64,000 bases of DNA from assembly GCA_947649495.1 (NCBI GenBank), contig CANSRU010000007.1, positions 61,120 to 125,119 of the forward strand, in the 5' to 3' direction. Shown here piece by piece: positions 48,127 to 56,180 of this stretch (positions within the stretch are counted from its first letter, which is position 1; the number at the start of each line of letters is the position of its first letter). The DNA is from an uncultured Porphyromonadaceae bacterium (lineage in GTDB: Bacteria > Bacteroidota > Bacteroidia > Bacteroidales > Muribaculaceae). A program made the position numbers and the translations under genes. The notes under the pieces are model-generated. The model made no database searches. It was not told where the DNA came from and saw only the letters and a program-made list of their open reading frames with translations.

Positions 48127-49244
48127 ATGACAATTGTAAAAATGGTGTTTAAAGGAAATACGTATGATTACAGTAGGTTATGTCAGAGTTATTGCACGAC
48201 TTATCTGAATAATCTACGTGCTGATTTTATGATGGATGAATGCTCCCATATTGATATGATAGACCATCCGGACGCGAAAATTGATTATCATAGTTGTTGG
48301 AACAATGAGTCCGATTGTGTATGTTCCACTTATCACAGCGAGGGTGGAAGTGACGGCTTGGTTGCCTTCGGACGCAAACTTGTGGCGGAAAATATATCTT
48401 TGGGACTTGTCAGCCCGGCGGAGCGTTACACCACTGTGCTGAATAGCTTTCAGCGGTTTCATGGTGGAGATGTGGCATTCGATGATATAGATGCCCGGCT
48501 AATGTCCAGATACGAGTGTTATCTGAAGGAGCATGGCCTTTGTCGGAACACCACATCTTATTATATGCGGAATCTGAGAGCCATCTACAATAAAGCTGTG
48601 GGGATGGGTATTATTGAACAGCGGTTGCCTTTCAGCGGAGTATACACCGGAATAGCCAAGACAGTGAAGAGGGCCGTGCCAATAGAAGTGGTACGGTCGT
48701 TGAAGGCCATGGATTTAGACTCAAATCCGGCATCGGCTTTTGCAAGAGATATGTTCTTGTTCAGTTTCTACACACGGGGAATGTCGGTGGTGGATATGGC
48801 CTATCTAAGAAAAAGCGACATTCAAAATGGAATTCTAAGCTACCGGAGGAGGAAAACAGGTCAGCGTCTTTTGATAAAATGGGAACAAGCCATACAAGAG
48901 ATTGCCGAGCGATATACTTTACCCGAATCGAAATTCTTATTGCCGTTCATTCGGTCGGATGTGCGCGATTGGAGACGACAGTACCTTAATGTGGCTCATT
49001 CAATAAATTATCATTTGAAGAAACTCGGGGCGCATCTTGATTTGACATCTCCATTGACAATGTATGTTGCACGGCATGCCTGGGCAAGCATCGCCAGGGA
49101 AAATAATGTGCCATTGTCGATAATCAGTCAGGGAATGGGCATGATTCTGAGAAGACAACCATGATCTATCTAGCTTCGCTCGATTCATCATTGCTCGATA
49201 AGGTGAACAGCACTTTAATTAATATGGTGGATGTAATACAATAG
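48127..49244 (+). pseudogene. Tyrosine recombinase (Tsr-type) with 3' frameshift
   Basis: The uninterrupted frame (48127-49164) encodes a SAM-like N-terminal domain (RYECYLKEHGLCRNTTSYYM) and a catalytic domain with the first Arg in FSFYTRGMSVVDMAYL, Lys in YRRRKTGQR and the YVARHAWASIA box. Near 49138 the sequence reads ATGGGCATGATT where relatives encode GMGHDSEKTT, so one G appears missing. The lost end, with the catalytic Tyr (TTMIYLASLD), remains intact in the next frame to a TAG at 49242-49244. The recombinase adjoins an inverted-repeat promoter and upxY, like the DNA invertases at capsule loci of Bacteroides. As written it cannot make the catalytic tyrosine. Confidence 0.85.
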
Positions 49245-49252
49245 CTGTTCAA

Positions 49253-49270
49253 TCTCTCCATAAGAGAAGT
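49253..49270 (+). repeat. Left inverted repeat of the invertible segment
   Basis: An 18-base sequence beginning TCTCTCCATAAGAG, exactly complementary to 49433-49450. It starts 9 bases after the recombinase reading frame. Together the two copies bound a 198-base segment. Confidence 0.75.
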
Positions 49271-49414
49271 GTAATTGCATAACATCCTTAAAATCAAATG
49301 TGGATAAAGCCAAATTGAAGTATAAATCAATTTAACTGTCGAGAAAACATCAAAAGTGGCCGTTAATTATCCTAACACGAAGTATGGAAGAGATGTTATT
49401 TCACTCAAAATATC

Positions 49415-49422
49415 TATCTTTG
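49415..49422 (+). promoter_or_regulatory. Promoter inside the invertible segment, facing upxY
   Basis: TATCTTTG is a full match to the -7 box. The -33 region (around 49391-49397, ATGTTAT) is weak. The box lies 10 bases before the right repeat and points toward upxY, so the written orientation is ON. No promoter of this kind was seen on the other strand of the segment. Confidence 0.6.
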
Positions 49423-49423
49423 T

Positions 49424-49462
49424 GTTGCCAATACTTCTCTTATGGAGAGAAGTATTGGCAAC
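49424..49462 (+). promoter_or_regulatory. Stem-loop spanning the right repeat
   Basis: Bases 49424-49440 (starting GTTGCCAATACTT) pair perfectly over 17 bp with 49446-49462 around TATGG. The transcript from the invertible promoter would begin inside the left arm, giving a 5'-terminal stem of about 12 bp. The rest of the leader to 49627 has no ORF and may hold the antitermination target of UpxY. Confidence 0.6.
49433..49450 (+). repeat. Right inverted repeat of the invertible segment
   Basis: An 18-base copy beginning ACTTCTCTTATGGAG, the exact reverse complement of 49253-49270. It is also the core of the stem-loop at 49424-49462. Confidence 0.75.
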
Positions 49463-49627
49463 AGGGACGACAATTCAGGAGGCGGTAACCGTGCCTGATT
49501 TATTGTTGTGATGTGTATGCTCTGGAGTTTATCCGGGGCATTGTGAGAGAGGACGATGCTGATTGTATTTCTTAGGCTTTGATACAATTGGTGATCTGAG
49601 AGATGTGTTATGTAAAATTGTAATTGT

Positions 49628-50200
49628 ATGACAAATGAGATGGGTATATCTGTCGCTGATTGCGATGCTGGTAAAAAGCAGTGGTACGTGATGCGGGATT
49701 TGAAACCTCGTAATGCCAAGGATCCTGCGTATAAACTTATAGATGGATTCGGGTTGCGCTATTTTACCCCTATGAAGTGGGTTGTGTCGGAGAGTAAGAA
49801 CGGCAAAAAGGAGCGCAAATATGTACCGATAGTCCAGGATTTGTTGTTTGTCTATGAGACACGGGCGGTGCTTGACCCTATAGTGGACTCAACAAAACAT
49901 CTGCAATATCGGTTTAAAAGAGGTGGGGGGCGGCAGGCTCTTATGACTGTGGCAGATGCGGAGATGGAGCGTTTTATTAATGCAGTCAATAGTGATAATG
50001 CACCTCTTATCTATACTCCATCGGAATTGACCCCTGATATGATTGGCCGTGAGATAATAGTCAACGGTGGCCCGATGGATGGGGTACGTGGCCGACTTCT
50101 GAAGATGCGAGGTTCGCGTAAACGTAGGTTGATAGTGGAATTAAAGGGCTTCTTCGTTGCTGCCGTGGAGGTAAATCCGGATTATGTACAATTGGTGTGA
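49628..50200 (+). CDS. upxY: UpxY-family transcription antiterminator (NusG-like)
   Basis: This 190-residue protein is a NusG paralogue: an NGN domain starts with KKQWYVMRDLKPRN and includes YVPIVQDLLFVYETRAVLDP, then a KOW-type domain (VNGGPMDGVRGRLLKMRGSR, RRLIVELKGFF). UpxY proteins are the first genes of Bacteroides capsule operons, where they prevent premature termination in the leader. Here it follows the recombinase and invertible promoter, as in those loci, and overlaps the next gene by 4 bases if the GTG start is used. No upxZ or glycosyltransferase genes follow. Confidence 0.88.
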   Translation: MTNEMGISVADCDAGKKQWYVMRDLKPRNAKDPAYKLIDGFGLRYFTPMKWVVSESKNGKKERKYVPIVQDLLFVYETRAVLDPIVDSTKHLQYRFKRGGGRQALMTVADAEMERFINAVNSDNAPLIYTPSELTPDMIGREIIVNGGPMDGVRGRLLKMRGSRKRRLIVELKGFFVAAVEVNPDYVQLV

Positions 50201-50208
50201 GTTCTTAT

Positions 50209-50928
50209 ATGGCTTTTTTCAGTAGATGGTTTGATAGAGCTAAGATATTGGGTTTGTCGGGTGCGACAGACTGGCATAGTCATATTCTGCCCGGGGTAGA
50301 CGACGGGGTTGCGGATATTCAGTCGTCGCTTTCTATTTTGAGGGATTACGAACTGATGGGGGTTAAGAAAGTATGGCTTACACCTCACGTGATGGAGGAT
50401 GTGCCTAATAAGCTGCCTGACCTGTCAAATGTGTTCAGGCAATTGAGAGAATCTTATTCCGGACCGGTAAAGCTATGTCTGGCGTCCGAAAATATGATTG
50501 ACAGTCTTTTCATAGACAGGCTTGATTCTGGCGATGTGTTACCAATTGGCGAACGAGGGGAGATGCTCCTCGTGGAGACATCTTATTTCAGTGCTCCGAT
50601 GATATTTAAGGAGGCTATAGAAAAAATAAGATCCAAAGGATTCTATCCACTTCTTGCACACCCTGAACGGTATGCTTATATTAGGTCTGTGTCTGAATAT
50701 AAGGAGTTAAAGAATATGGATGTGAAGTTTCAGTTGAACCTGCTTTCGCTTGCCGGCTGTTACGGGCGCACTGCGAAAGAGAAGGCATTTGAACTATTGT
50801 CGCTTGGATTTTACGATGTATTCGGTTCTGACATTCACCATCCCGGTCAGACAGAATTGTTGAGTCGGCTTTCAGCCCCATCGTCGGCAATTGCATCGTT
50901 AGAAGATATTGCCGGTAGGATCCGGTGA
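50209..50928 (+). CDS. CpsB/CapC-type PHP tyrosine phosphatase
   Basis: A PHP-domain metal-dependent protein-tyrosine phosphatase of 239 residues (243 from GTG 50197, which overlaps the upxY stop). Metal-binding motifs are ATDWHSHILPGVDDGVAD, LTPHVMED, PLLAHPERY and FGSDIHHPGQ. Relatives (CpsB, YwqE) reverse phosphorylation of the capsule chain-length kinase. No such kinase or polymerase gene is in the window, so its target must lie elsewhere or the capsule genes have been lost. Confidence 0.88.
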   Translation: MAFFSRWFDRAKILGLSGATDWHSHILPGVDDGVADIQSSLSILRDYELMGVKKVWLTPHVMEDVPNKLPDLSNVFRQLRESYSGPVKLCLASENMIDSLFIDRLDSGDVLPIGERGEMLLVETSYFSAPMIFKEAIEKIRSKGFYPLLAHPERYAYIRSVSEYKELKNMDVKFQLNLLSLAGCYGRTAKEKAFELLSLGFYDVFGSDIHHPGQTELLSRLSAPSSAIASLEDIAGRIR

Positions 50929-50948
50929 TTTCTTATAGTGAAAATGAT

Positions 50949-50980
50949 TTTGCATGTGGATGTGGAATTGAGTAATTTTG
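50949..50980 (+). promoter_or_regulatory. Promoter of the chromate transporter genes
   Basis: TTTG (50949-50952) and TAATTTTG (50973-50980) are exactly 20 bases apart, a full consensus. Transcription would start near 50986, about 19 bases before the ATG at 51005. Confidence 0.75.
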
Positions 50981-51004
50981 CAGTCGGTTCTTTCTATAAG
51001 AAAA

Positions 51005-51577
51005 ATGAATGGATTGTTGACACGGCTGTTTATCACCTTTTTTAAAATAGGCGCTTTTACATTTGGAGGCGGGTGGGCTATGATTTCCATCATTGAGAAG
51101 GAGATTGTGGACAAGAACCATTGGCTTGAGCGTGAGGAATTTCTGGATTTGCTTGCTGTGGCGCAATCTCTACCGGGAATTCTCGCTGTGAATATATCTG
51201 TGGCTGTAGGCGATAAGCTGCGCGGATTCAAGGGGAGTGTGGCAGCGGCGTTAGGCACCATATTGCCTTCGTTTATTCTTATCTTGCTGATTGCTATATT
51301 CCTGACCCCCGAGACAATAAAGAATAATGAGACGCTGACAAGCATCTTCAAGGGTATACGTCCGGCTGTGGTGGCACTGATTGTGGCTCCTGTAATATCA
51401 GCCGCGAAATCAGCAAAGCTTAATAAATTCACTATTTTGATTCCTGTGGCCGTCGCGTTGCTTATATGGTCAAAATGGCCTGTAGTATCTAATCCTATAG
51501 TATACATACTGTTAGGAGGATTGGGCGGATATTTATGGTTTCGTTTTGGTGGTAAACGAAAGGAGGATGGCAAATGA
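51005..51577 (+). CDS. Chromate transporter, first half-size subunit
   Basis: This membrane protein of 190 residues is one CHR domain: FFKIGAFTFGGGWAMISIIE, AVAQSLPGILAVNISVAVGD and ALGTILPSFILILLIAIFL. Short CHR proteins are encoded in pairs that together match one long ChrA. The frame is open from 50978, but ATG 51005 is preferred because the promoter's -7 box ends at 50980. The next gene overlaps by 4 bases. The natural substrate in an anaerobe may not be chromate. Confidence 0.92.
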   Translation: MNGLLTRLFITFFKIGAFTFGGGWAMISIIEKEIVDKNHWLEREEFLDLLAVAQSLPGILAVNISVAVGDKLRGFKGSVAAALGTILPSFILILLIAIFLTPETIKNNETLTSIFKGIRPAVVALIVAPVISAAKSAKLNKFTILIPVAVALLIWSKWPVVSNPIVYILLGGLGGYLWFRFGGKRKEDGK

Positions 51578-52143
51578 TTTACTTAAAATTGGCATGGGCA
51601 TACTTTAAAATAGGCCTTTTCGGATTTGGCGGTGGATATGCCATGCTGTCGCTGATAGAGCGTATAATAGTCGGCTCCGGATGGATTTCTGAGCAGATGT
51701 TCACAGATATAGTAGCCATATCGCAGATGACTCCCGGTCCGATAGGTATAAATTCAGCCACATATATTGGATATGTTGCTCCCGGTGTGGCCAATCCGGC
51801 ATTCAGCAACCCGGTGTTCGGTATTCTTGGTTCAATACTGTGTACATTGGTGGTGGTAGTGCCCTCATATCTTCTTACACTTTACACAAGTCACTTTATA
51901 AATCGTCATCGTGAAAGTGCTATTGTGAAAGGTGTGTTTTCGGGATTGCGCCCTACCGTAGTGGGACTTATTGCATCGGCAGCATTGCTTCTTATGAATG
52001 AGGCTAATTTTGGTGTAGAGATAACAGAAGTGATGTGGAGTGTGGCAATCTGTATCGCCGCCTTTATTCTGGTGTTTTTTGTGAAATTGCATCCCATTGC
52101 CGTAATCCTTTTGGCCGGTGTTGCAGGATATTTAATATATTGA
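51574..52143 (+). CDS. Chromate transporter, second half-size subunit
   Basis: This 189-residue partner subunit carries the same CHR motifs: YFKIGLFGFGGGYAMLSLIE, AISQMTPGPIGINSATYIGY and ILCTLVVVVPSYLLTL. Its ATG overlaps the first subunit's stop (ATGA), so both are made in equal amounts. The two probably form an antiparallel heterodimer, as is known for short-chain CHR pairs. folC starts 7 bases downstream and may be read from the same mRNA. Confidence 0.92.
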   Translation: MIYLKLAWAYFKIGLFGFGGGYAMLSLIERIIVGSGWISEQMFTDIVAISQMTPGPIGINSATYIGYVAPGVANPAFSNPVFGILGSILCTLVVVVPSYLLTLYTSHFINRHRESAIVKGVFSGLRPTVVGLIASAALLLMNEANFGVEITEVMWSVAICIAAFILVFFVKLHPIAVILLAGVAGYLIY

Positions 52144-52150
52144 TAGCATA

Positions 52151-53446
52151 ATGTATTACAATCAGACCATAGAGTTTTTATTTAATAGCCTTCCGGTTTT
52201 CCAAAATCAGGGCTCATCGGCTTATAAGCCCGGTCTTGATACAGCTCGGAAGCTTGATGTTGCCTTTGGATGCCGACACCGTGAATTTAAGACTATCCAT
52301 ATTGCAGGTACCAATGGTAAAGGCTCTACTGCGCATACCATAGCTGCCGTGTTGCAGAGCGCCGGCTATAAAGTGGGATTGTACACATCGCCTCATCTTC
52401 TTGATTTCCGCGAGCGAATGAGGGTTGACGGTGAGATGATATCGAAAGTGGAGGTTGTGGATTTTGTGGATAGATTTCGAAAGATGAGTCTGGATTGCAC
52501 GCCTTCATTTTTTGAGTTGACAACAATAATGGCTTTTGAATTCTTTGCGCGACATAAGGTTGATGTGGCAATAATAGAAACCGGACTTGGCGGTAGATTG
52601 GACACCACCAATATCATTAATCCCGAGCTGTGTGTGATAACAAATATATCACTTGACCATACTGCACTTTTGGGGGATACGGTTGAAAAGATAGCCATGG
52701 AAAAGGCCGGAATAATCAAATCCGGAGTGCCTGTAGTGATAGGGGAGGCTTCGGGTGCGGTTCGTGAGGTGTTTCGGTGTAAGGCCGACTCTGTTGCTGC
52801 TCCAATCTTGTTTGCCGACGATGCGAATGGCATATCAAATATGAGGCATGGTGTGTCAACACTTGATTTTGATACCGATTCTTTCGGTGCGATAAGTGGA
52901 GAACTTACGGGCGAGTGTCAGCGCTGCAATGCTGCAACAATAGTCACTTCATTGATGTGTCTGCGGAATATGGGGTGGAATCTCACATCTGAGGCTGTGC
53001 GCGCGGGTTTCGGGCATGTTTGTTCATTGACCGGACTGATGGGGCGATGGATGAAAATTGCCGACGCTCCTTTCACTGTGTGCGACACCGGTCACAATCC
53101 TGGTGGATGGGAGCTTATTGCGCGTCAGTTGTCGGAATGTCCCGGTGTGAAACATATCGTGGTGGGTTTTGTTGGAGATAAAGATGTGACATGTGTACTG
53201 AGCTATATAAGGGGAATCAGTAATGCACGGTTGTATTTTACCCAGCCGTCAGTTAACCGGGCGTTGCCGGTGGATGAGCTTATGGGCAAGGCGGCCGGAA
53301 TGGGGATTGATGGATGTGCCTTTGCAACAGTGGACGAAGCGTATAAAAAAGCCCTCGCCGATAGCGGCGAAGGCGATACCGTATTCATCGGCGGAAGTAC
53401 TTTTGTTGTCGCCGATATGCTGGCTTGTATGCAGCCGTCTGTCTGA
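52151..53446 (+). CDS. folC: Folylpolyglutamate / dihydrofolate synthase
   Basis: This Mur-ligase family enzyme of 431 residues adds glutamate to folates. It has the P-loop IHIAGTNGKGSTAHTIAAVL near residue 50, SPHLLDFRERMRVDG, ETGLGGRLDTTNIINPELCV, ITNISLDHTALLGDTVEKIA and the C-terminal domain motif CDTGHNPGGWEL. It lies 7 bases after the chromate transporter pair. It converges with ridA with a 5-base gap. Confidence 0.94.
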   Translation: MYYNQTIEFLFNSLPVFQNQGSSAYKPGLDTARKLDVAFGCRHREFKTIHIAGTNGKGSTAHTIAAVLQSAGYKVGLYTSPHLLDFRERMRVDGEMISKVEVVDFVDRFRKMSLDCTPSFFELTTIMAFEFFARHKVDVAIIETGLGGRLDTTNIINPELCVITNISLDHTALLGDTVEKIAMEKAGIIKSGVPVVIGEASGAVREVFRCKADSVAAPILFADDANGISNMRHGVSTLDFDTDSFGAISGELTGECQRCNAATIVTSLMCLRNMGWNLTSEAVRAGFGHVCSLTGLMGRWMKIADAPFTVCDTGHNPGGWELIARQLSECPGVKHIVVGFVGDKDVTCVLSYIRGISNARLYFTQPSVNRALPVDELMGKAAGMGIDGCAFATVDEAYKKALADSGEGDTVFIGGSTFVVADMLACMQPSV

Positions 53447-53451
53447 CTGAT

Positions 53452-53826
53452 TTATTTTGCTGCGATAGTCTCTATCTCGACGAGTACCTGCTTTGGCAGT
53501 TCCTTTACAGCCACAGCTGAACGTGCCGGGAACGGTGATGAGAAATTCTCGGCGTAAACCTCGTTCATGTCTGCGAAAAGGCTCATGTCGGCAAGGAATA
53601 CTGTGGTCTTGATTACATTATCCATGCTCATGCCCGCTTCTGCAAGAATGGCTTTGATGTTGGCGATTGATTGGCTGGTTTGAGCTTTGATTCCTTCCGG
53701 AACTGTGCCGTCGGCGGGGTTCACAGGAATCTGTCCGGAAATGAACAGGAAGTCGCCGACAGATATTGCCTGGCTATAGGGGCCGATGGCTCCGGGGGCA
53801 GCATTGGTTGCAATTTGTTTTTTCAT
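53452..53826 (-). CDS. ridA: RidA family enamine/imine deaminase
   Basis: RidA hydrolyses reactive 2-aminoacrylate and similar imines made by PLP enzymes. The 124 residues contain APGAIGPYSQAISVGDFLFI, SGQIPVNPADG, the catalytic Arg in FPARSAVAVKELPK and the C-terminal VEIETIAA. It starts 6 bases after the stop of the YihY gene on the same strand. Confidence 0.95.
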   Translation of the reverse strand: MKKQIATNAAPGAIGPYSQAISVGDFLFISGQIPVNPADGTVPEGIKAQTSQSIANIKAILAEAGMSMDNVIKTTVFLADMSLFADMNEVYAENFSSPFPARSAVAVKELPKQVLVEIETIAAK

Positions 53827-53832
53827 TGTTGT

Positions 53833-55218
53833 TTAGTTTTGTTGGTTTATAATCGATTGTTCGTCAATTTCATTTGGGGATATGTCGAGCGTTATCAGCG
53901 GAATGTTGTCAACTTCCTTGATCATCGCTGTTGTTACACGTTTGGTAACTTTTATTATTTCTGAATAGTTGGTGTCGAATTGCGGTATGAAATCCTTGTC
54001 GCCGGTCTCCTGAAGATGTCTGATTACCTGGCCGACACTCAACTGCGACACATCGCACGACGGTTGGACCGGATGCTTGGTCAAATCGCTGTCTGGTGTC
54101 TCTATGAAATTAATCAACCCCACGTCGCGCAGTCGGAGCACAGCTATTGTCACAAGATTGACGGGAATCTTGTATTCTATGGCAATCTCATCAATGGTTA
54201 GCGGAGATTTTGATTGGGAAAACCGTTTGGCAATAATGGCCATTATCACAATCATCACCTGTCGGCGGTATTCGTAAGATATGTTTTTGATATTGTCGCC
54301 GAAATTGAATTCGCCTATATTCTGGGATGCATAGCATAGCACTCCACCGATAAGTGTTATCAGCCAGGTGAGCTGAAGCCATATAAGCATTAAGGGCAGA
54401 AATGAGAAACTTCCGTATATGGCATTATACTTCGAGACATATAGCTGACCTGATACGAACAGCCATTGCAGTACTTGAAATGACGTGCCTACAACCACAC
54501 CTGCGATGAGGGCATTCAACGGTTTGACTTTTGTGTTGGGAATCAGGATGTAGCTTCCTGCGAAAAAGAGCCATGTTAGAACCAGGCTTGCACCGTCGAT
54601 TATTATAGTGGTTGCCGGTTCGGCGAATGCTGTCGGCAATAAGTTTTTGAGCGACGTTGACATGAGCAGTGTCAGACCGCTTGAGCATATCATCAGCACC
54701 GGTAGTACTATGAATATGGCGAGATAGTCGGTCATCTTGCGCCAGAATGAGCGTCCGTTCGGAACCTGCCATATATTGTTGAATGAATCTTCCACGCTGC
54801 TAAGAAGCGAAATTAGTGTCCAAAGCAGGAACACAATGCCAACTCCTACGAATATACCTTCAGAAGCCTGCTCCAGATATGAATCGACAAATCCGAATGC
54901 CGCATGAAGTGCCATGCGCTGTGATGGAAGATAACTTTCGATTTGCGACTCCATGATGTTTTGGAATCCGAATCCGCGTCCTATGGCAAAAAGAAGGGCC
55001 AGCGCGGGAACTATGGCAAGTAAGGTGCGGTAGGTCAGCGCGCATGCTTGCGATTGCAGATCACGGTCAAGAAATGAACGCACCGAAAGGTTTATTGTCT
55101 TGATGGCATTCACCCTCCATGTGTTTCTGGTGTCACGCCATATTCCTTTGGAGTAGTATTCCCAATGGGTCATTATTCGGTCTACCAATGATTGTTTGGA
55201 TACTTTTCTTTCGGACAT
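53833..55218 (-). CDS. YihY/BrkB family inner-membrane protein
   Basis: This 461-residue protein has a YihY/BrkB core with six membrane helices (LTYRTLLAIVPALALLFAIG, GIFVGVGIVFLLWTLISLLS, LMLIWLQLTWLITLIGGVL). A cytoplasmic C-terminal domain of about 140 residues resembles a winged helix (SKSPLTIDEIAIEYKIPVNL). The family was once called RNase BN by error; its role is unknown. A TACTTTTG box at 55251-55244 on the minus strand may be its -7 element. It may be co-transcribed with ridA. Confidence 0.9.
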   Translation of the reverse strand: MSERKVSKQSLVDRIMTHWEYYSKGIWRDTRNTWRVNAIKTINLSVRSFLDRDLQSQACALTYRTLLAIVPALALLFAIGRGFGFQNIMESQIESYLPSQRMALHAAFGFVDSYLEQASEGIFVGVGIVFLLWTLISLLSSVEDSFNNIWQVPNGRSFWRKMTDYLAIFIVLPVLMICSSGLTLLMSTSLKNLLPTAFAEPATTIIIDGASLVLTWLFFAGSYILIPNTKVKPLNALIAGVVVGTSFQVLQWLFVSGQLYVSKYNAIYGSFSFLPLMLIWLQLTWLITLIGGVLCYASQNIGEFNFGDNIKNISYEYRRQVMIVIMAIIAKRFSQSKSPLTIDEIAIEYKIPVNLVTIAVLRLRDVGLINFIETPDSDLTKHPVQPSCDVSQLSVGQVIRHLQETGDKDFIPQFDTNYSEIIKVTKRVTTAMIKEVDNIPLITLDISPNEIDEQSIINQQN

Positions 55219-55327
55219 GGGTTCAAATGGGTGAATGAGTTTACAAAAGTAACAAATTAAATGTTTAAAATGTCTGCCTGTGCGGTGTAAAATTATGGCC
55301 TGGTTATGTCAACATTACTATATAATT

Positions 55328-55357
55328 AAGGAGGCATGCCGTTCAGCATGCCTCCTT
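55328..55357 (-). terminator. Terminator hairpin after rpsO
   Basis: AAGGAGGCATGC (55328-55339) pairs perfectly over 12 bp with 55346-55357 around a 6-base loop, 28 bases past the rpsO stop. The following minus-strand bases (TTAATTATA) are AT-rich. Confidence 0.75.
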
Positions 55358-55385
55358 GATGTAATCTTCAAGTAGTCCCTGCGGG

Positions 55386-55661
55386 TTACTTTCTGATACC
55401 AAGCTCTTTTTGTGCGATGATGGCACGGTAGCGGTTGATGTCTTTGCGGATAAGGTAATCCAACAATCGACGACGCTTACCTACCAACGCCTTAAGAGCG
55501 CGCGCAGTGGTATAATCTTTGTGATTTGACTTCAGATGCTGAGTCAAATGAGCAATACGGATGGAGAATAATGCAATCTGTGCTTCGGGTGAGCCAGTGT
55601 CAGTCTTGCCCTTACCGTACTTCTCAAAGATTTCTACTTTTTCGTCAGAATTCAAATGCAT
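55386..55661 (-). CDS. rpsO: 30S ribosomal protein S15
   Basis: S15 binds 16S rRNA early in assembly. The 91 residues show the family pattern GKGKTDTGSPEAQIALFSIR, LTQHLKSNHKDYTTARAL and KRRRLLDYLIRKDINRYRAI. It is a single-gene unit with its own promoter and hairpin terminator. The leader of about 55 bases could hold an autoregulatory structure, as in E. coli, but I cannot show one. Confidence 0.97.
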   Translation of the reverse strand: MHLNSDEKVEIFEKYGKGKTDTGSPEAQIALFSIRIAHLTQHLKSNHKDYTTARALKALVGKRRRLLDYLIRKDINRYRAIIAQKELGIRK

Positions 55662-55724
55662 TCTTGGAAAATTTTAGTTGATTAATAAATATTTAAAATT
55701 GACTGTCTTTCGACAAATCGGGTG

Positions 55725-55756
55725 CAAAGATAGTGTTTTATTTTAAGATTGACAAT
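55725..55756 (-). promoter_or_regulatory. rpsO promoter
   Basis: On the minus strand ATTG (55756-55753) and TATCTTTG (55732-55725) are 20 bases apart; only the first base differs from the consensus. It lies in the gap between rpoZ and rpsO. Confidence 0.65.
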
Positions 55757-55805
55757 TTTATATCGCATAAAGTCAATATTCAAATGTCATTCCTATGTAA
55801 AAACT

Positions 55806-56141
55806 TTAATCCATGTTGAGTTTTTCCTTGGCCGGATTGCGGAAGTGAATCTTGTGTTCCACATATTCCTGTGCGGCAATCAGTGTCGGCTTGGGGAGTT
55901 TCTCGTAATAGCGTGAGATTTCAATCTGCTCGCGGTTCTCTGATATTTCCTCAAGATTGTCGTTGAGCGATGCGAATTCCTGCAATTTCTTCTCTAAATC
56001 GTGCTTCATCTCGCCAGCTATCTGATTGGCGCGTTTGGCGACGATGCAAACTGTTTCATACACATTGCCGGTGTCCTCCGACATCTCAATCATGTCGCGG
56101 GTCACAGTGTTGAGAGGAGCGTTGGTTTTCTTGTAGTCCAT
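55806..56141 (-). CDS. rpoZ: RNA polymerase omega subunit, Bacteroidetes type
   Basis: This 111-residue protein resembles the Bacteroidetes form of omega: NTVTRDMIEMSEDTGNVYET and VCIVAKRANQIAGEMKHDLE, followed by an acidic coiled segment and HFRNPAKEKL. Omega helps fold the beta' subunit. It lies 39 bases after bamD on the same strand, an order I recall from many Bacteroidales genomes. Confidence 0.88.
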   Translation of the reverse strand: MDYKKTNAPLNTVTRDMIEMSEDTGNVYETVCIVAKRANQIAGEMKHDLEKKLQEFASLNDNLEEISENREQIEISRYYEKLPKPTLIAAQEYVEHKIHFRNPAKEKLNMD

Positions 56142-56180
56142 GCTATATTAATTATTGTAGATTCTATTATTGATATTGAT

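Noticed and set aside
53833..55218. Ribonuclease BN annotation for the YihY protein
   Set aside because: That name comes from an old misassignment; the sequence is an integral membrane protein without nuclease motifs.
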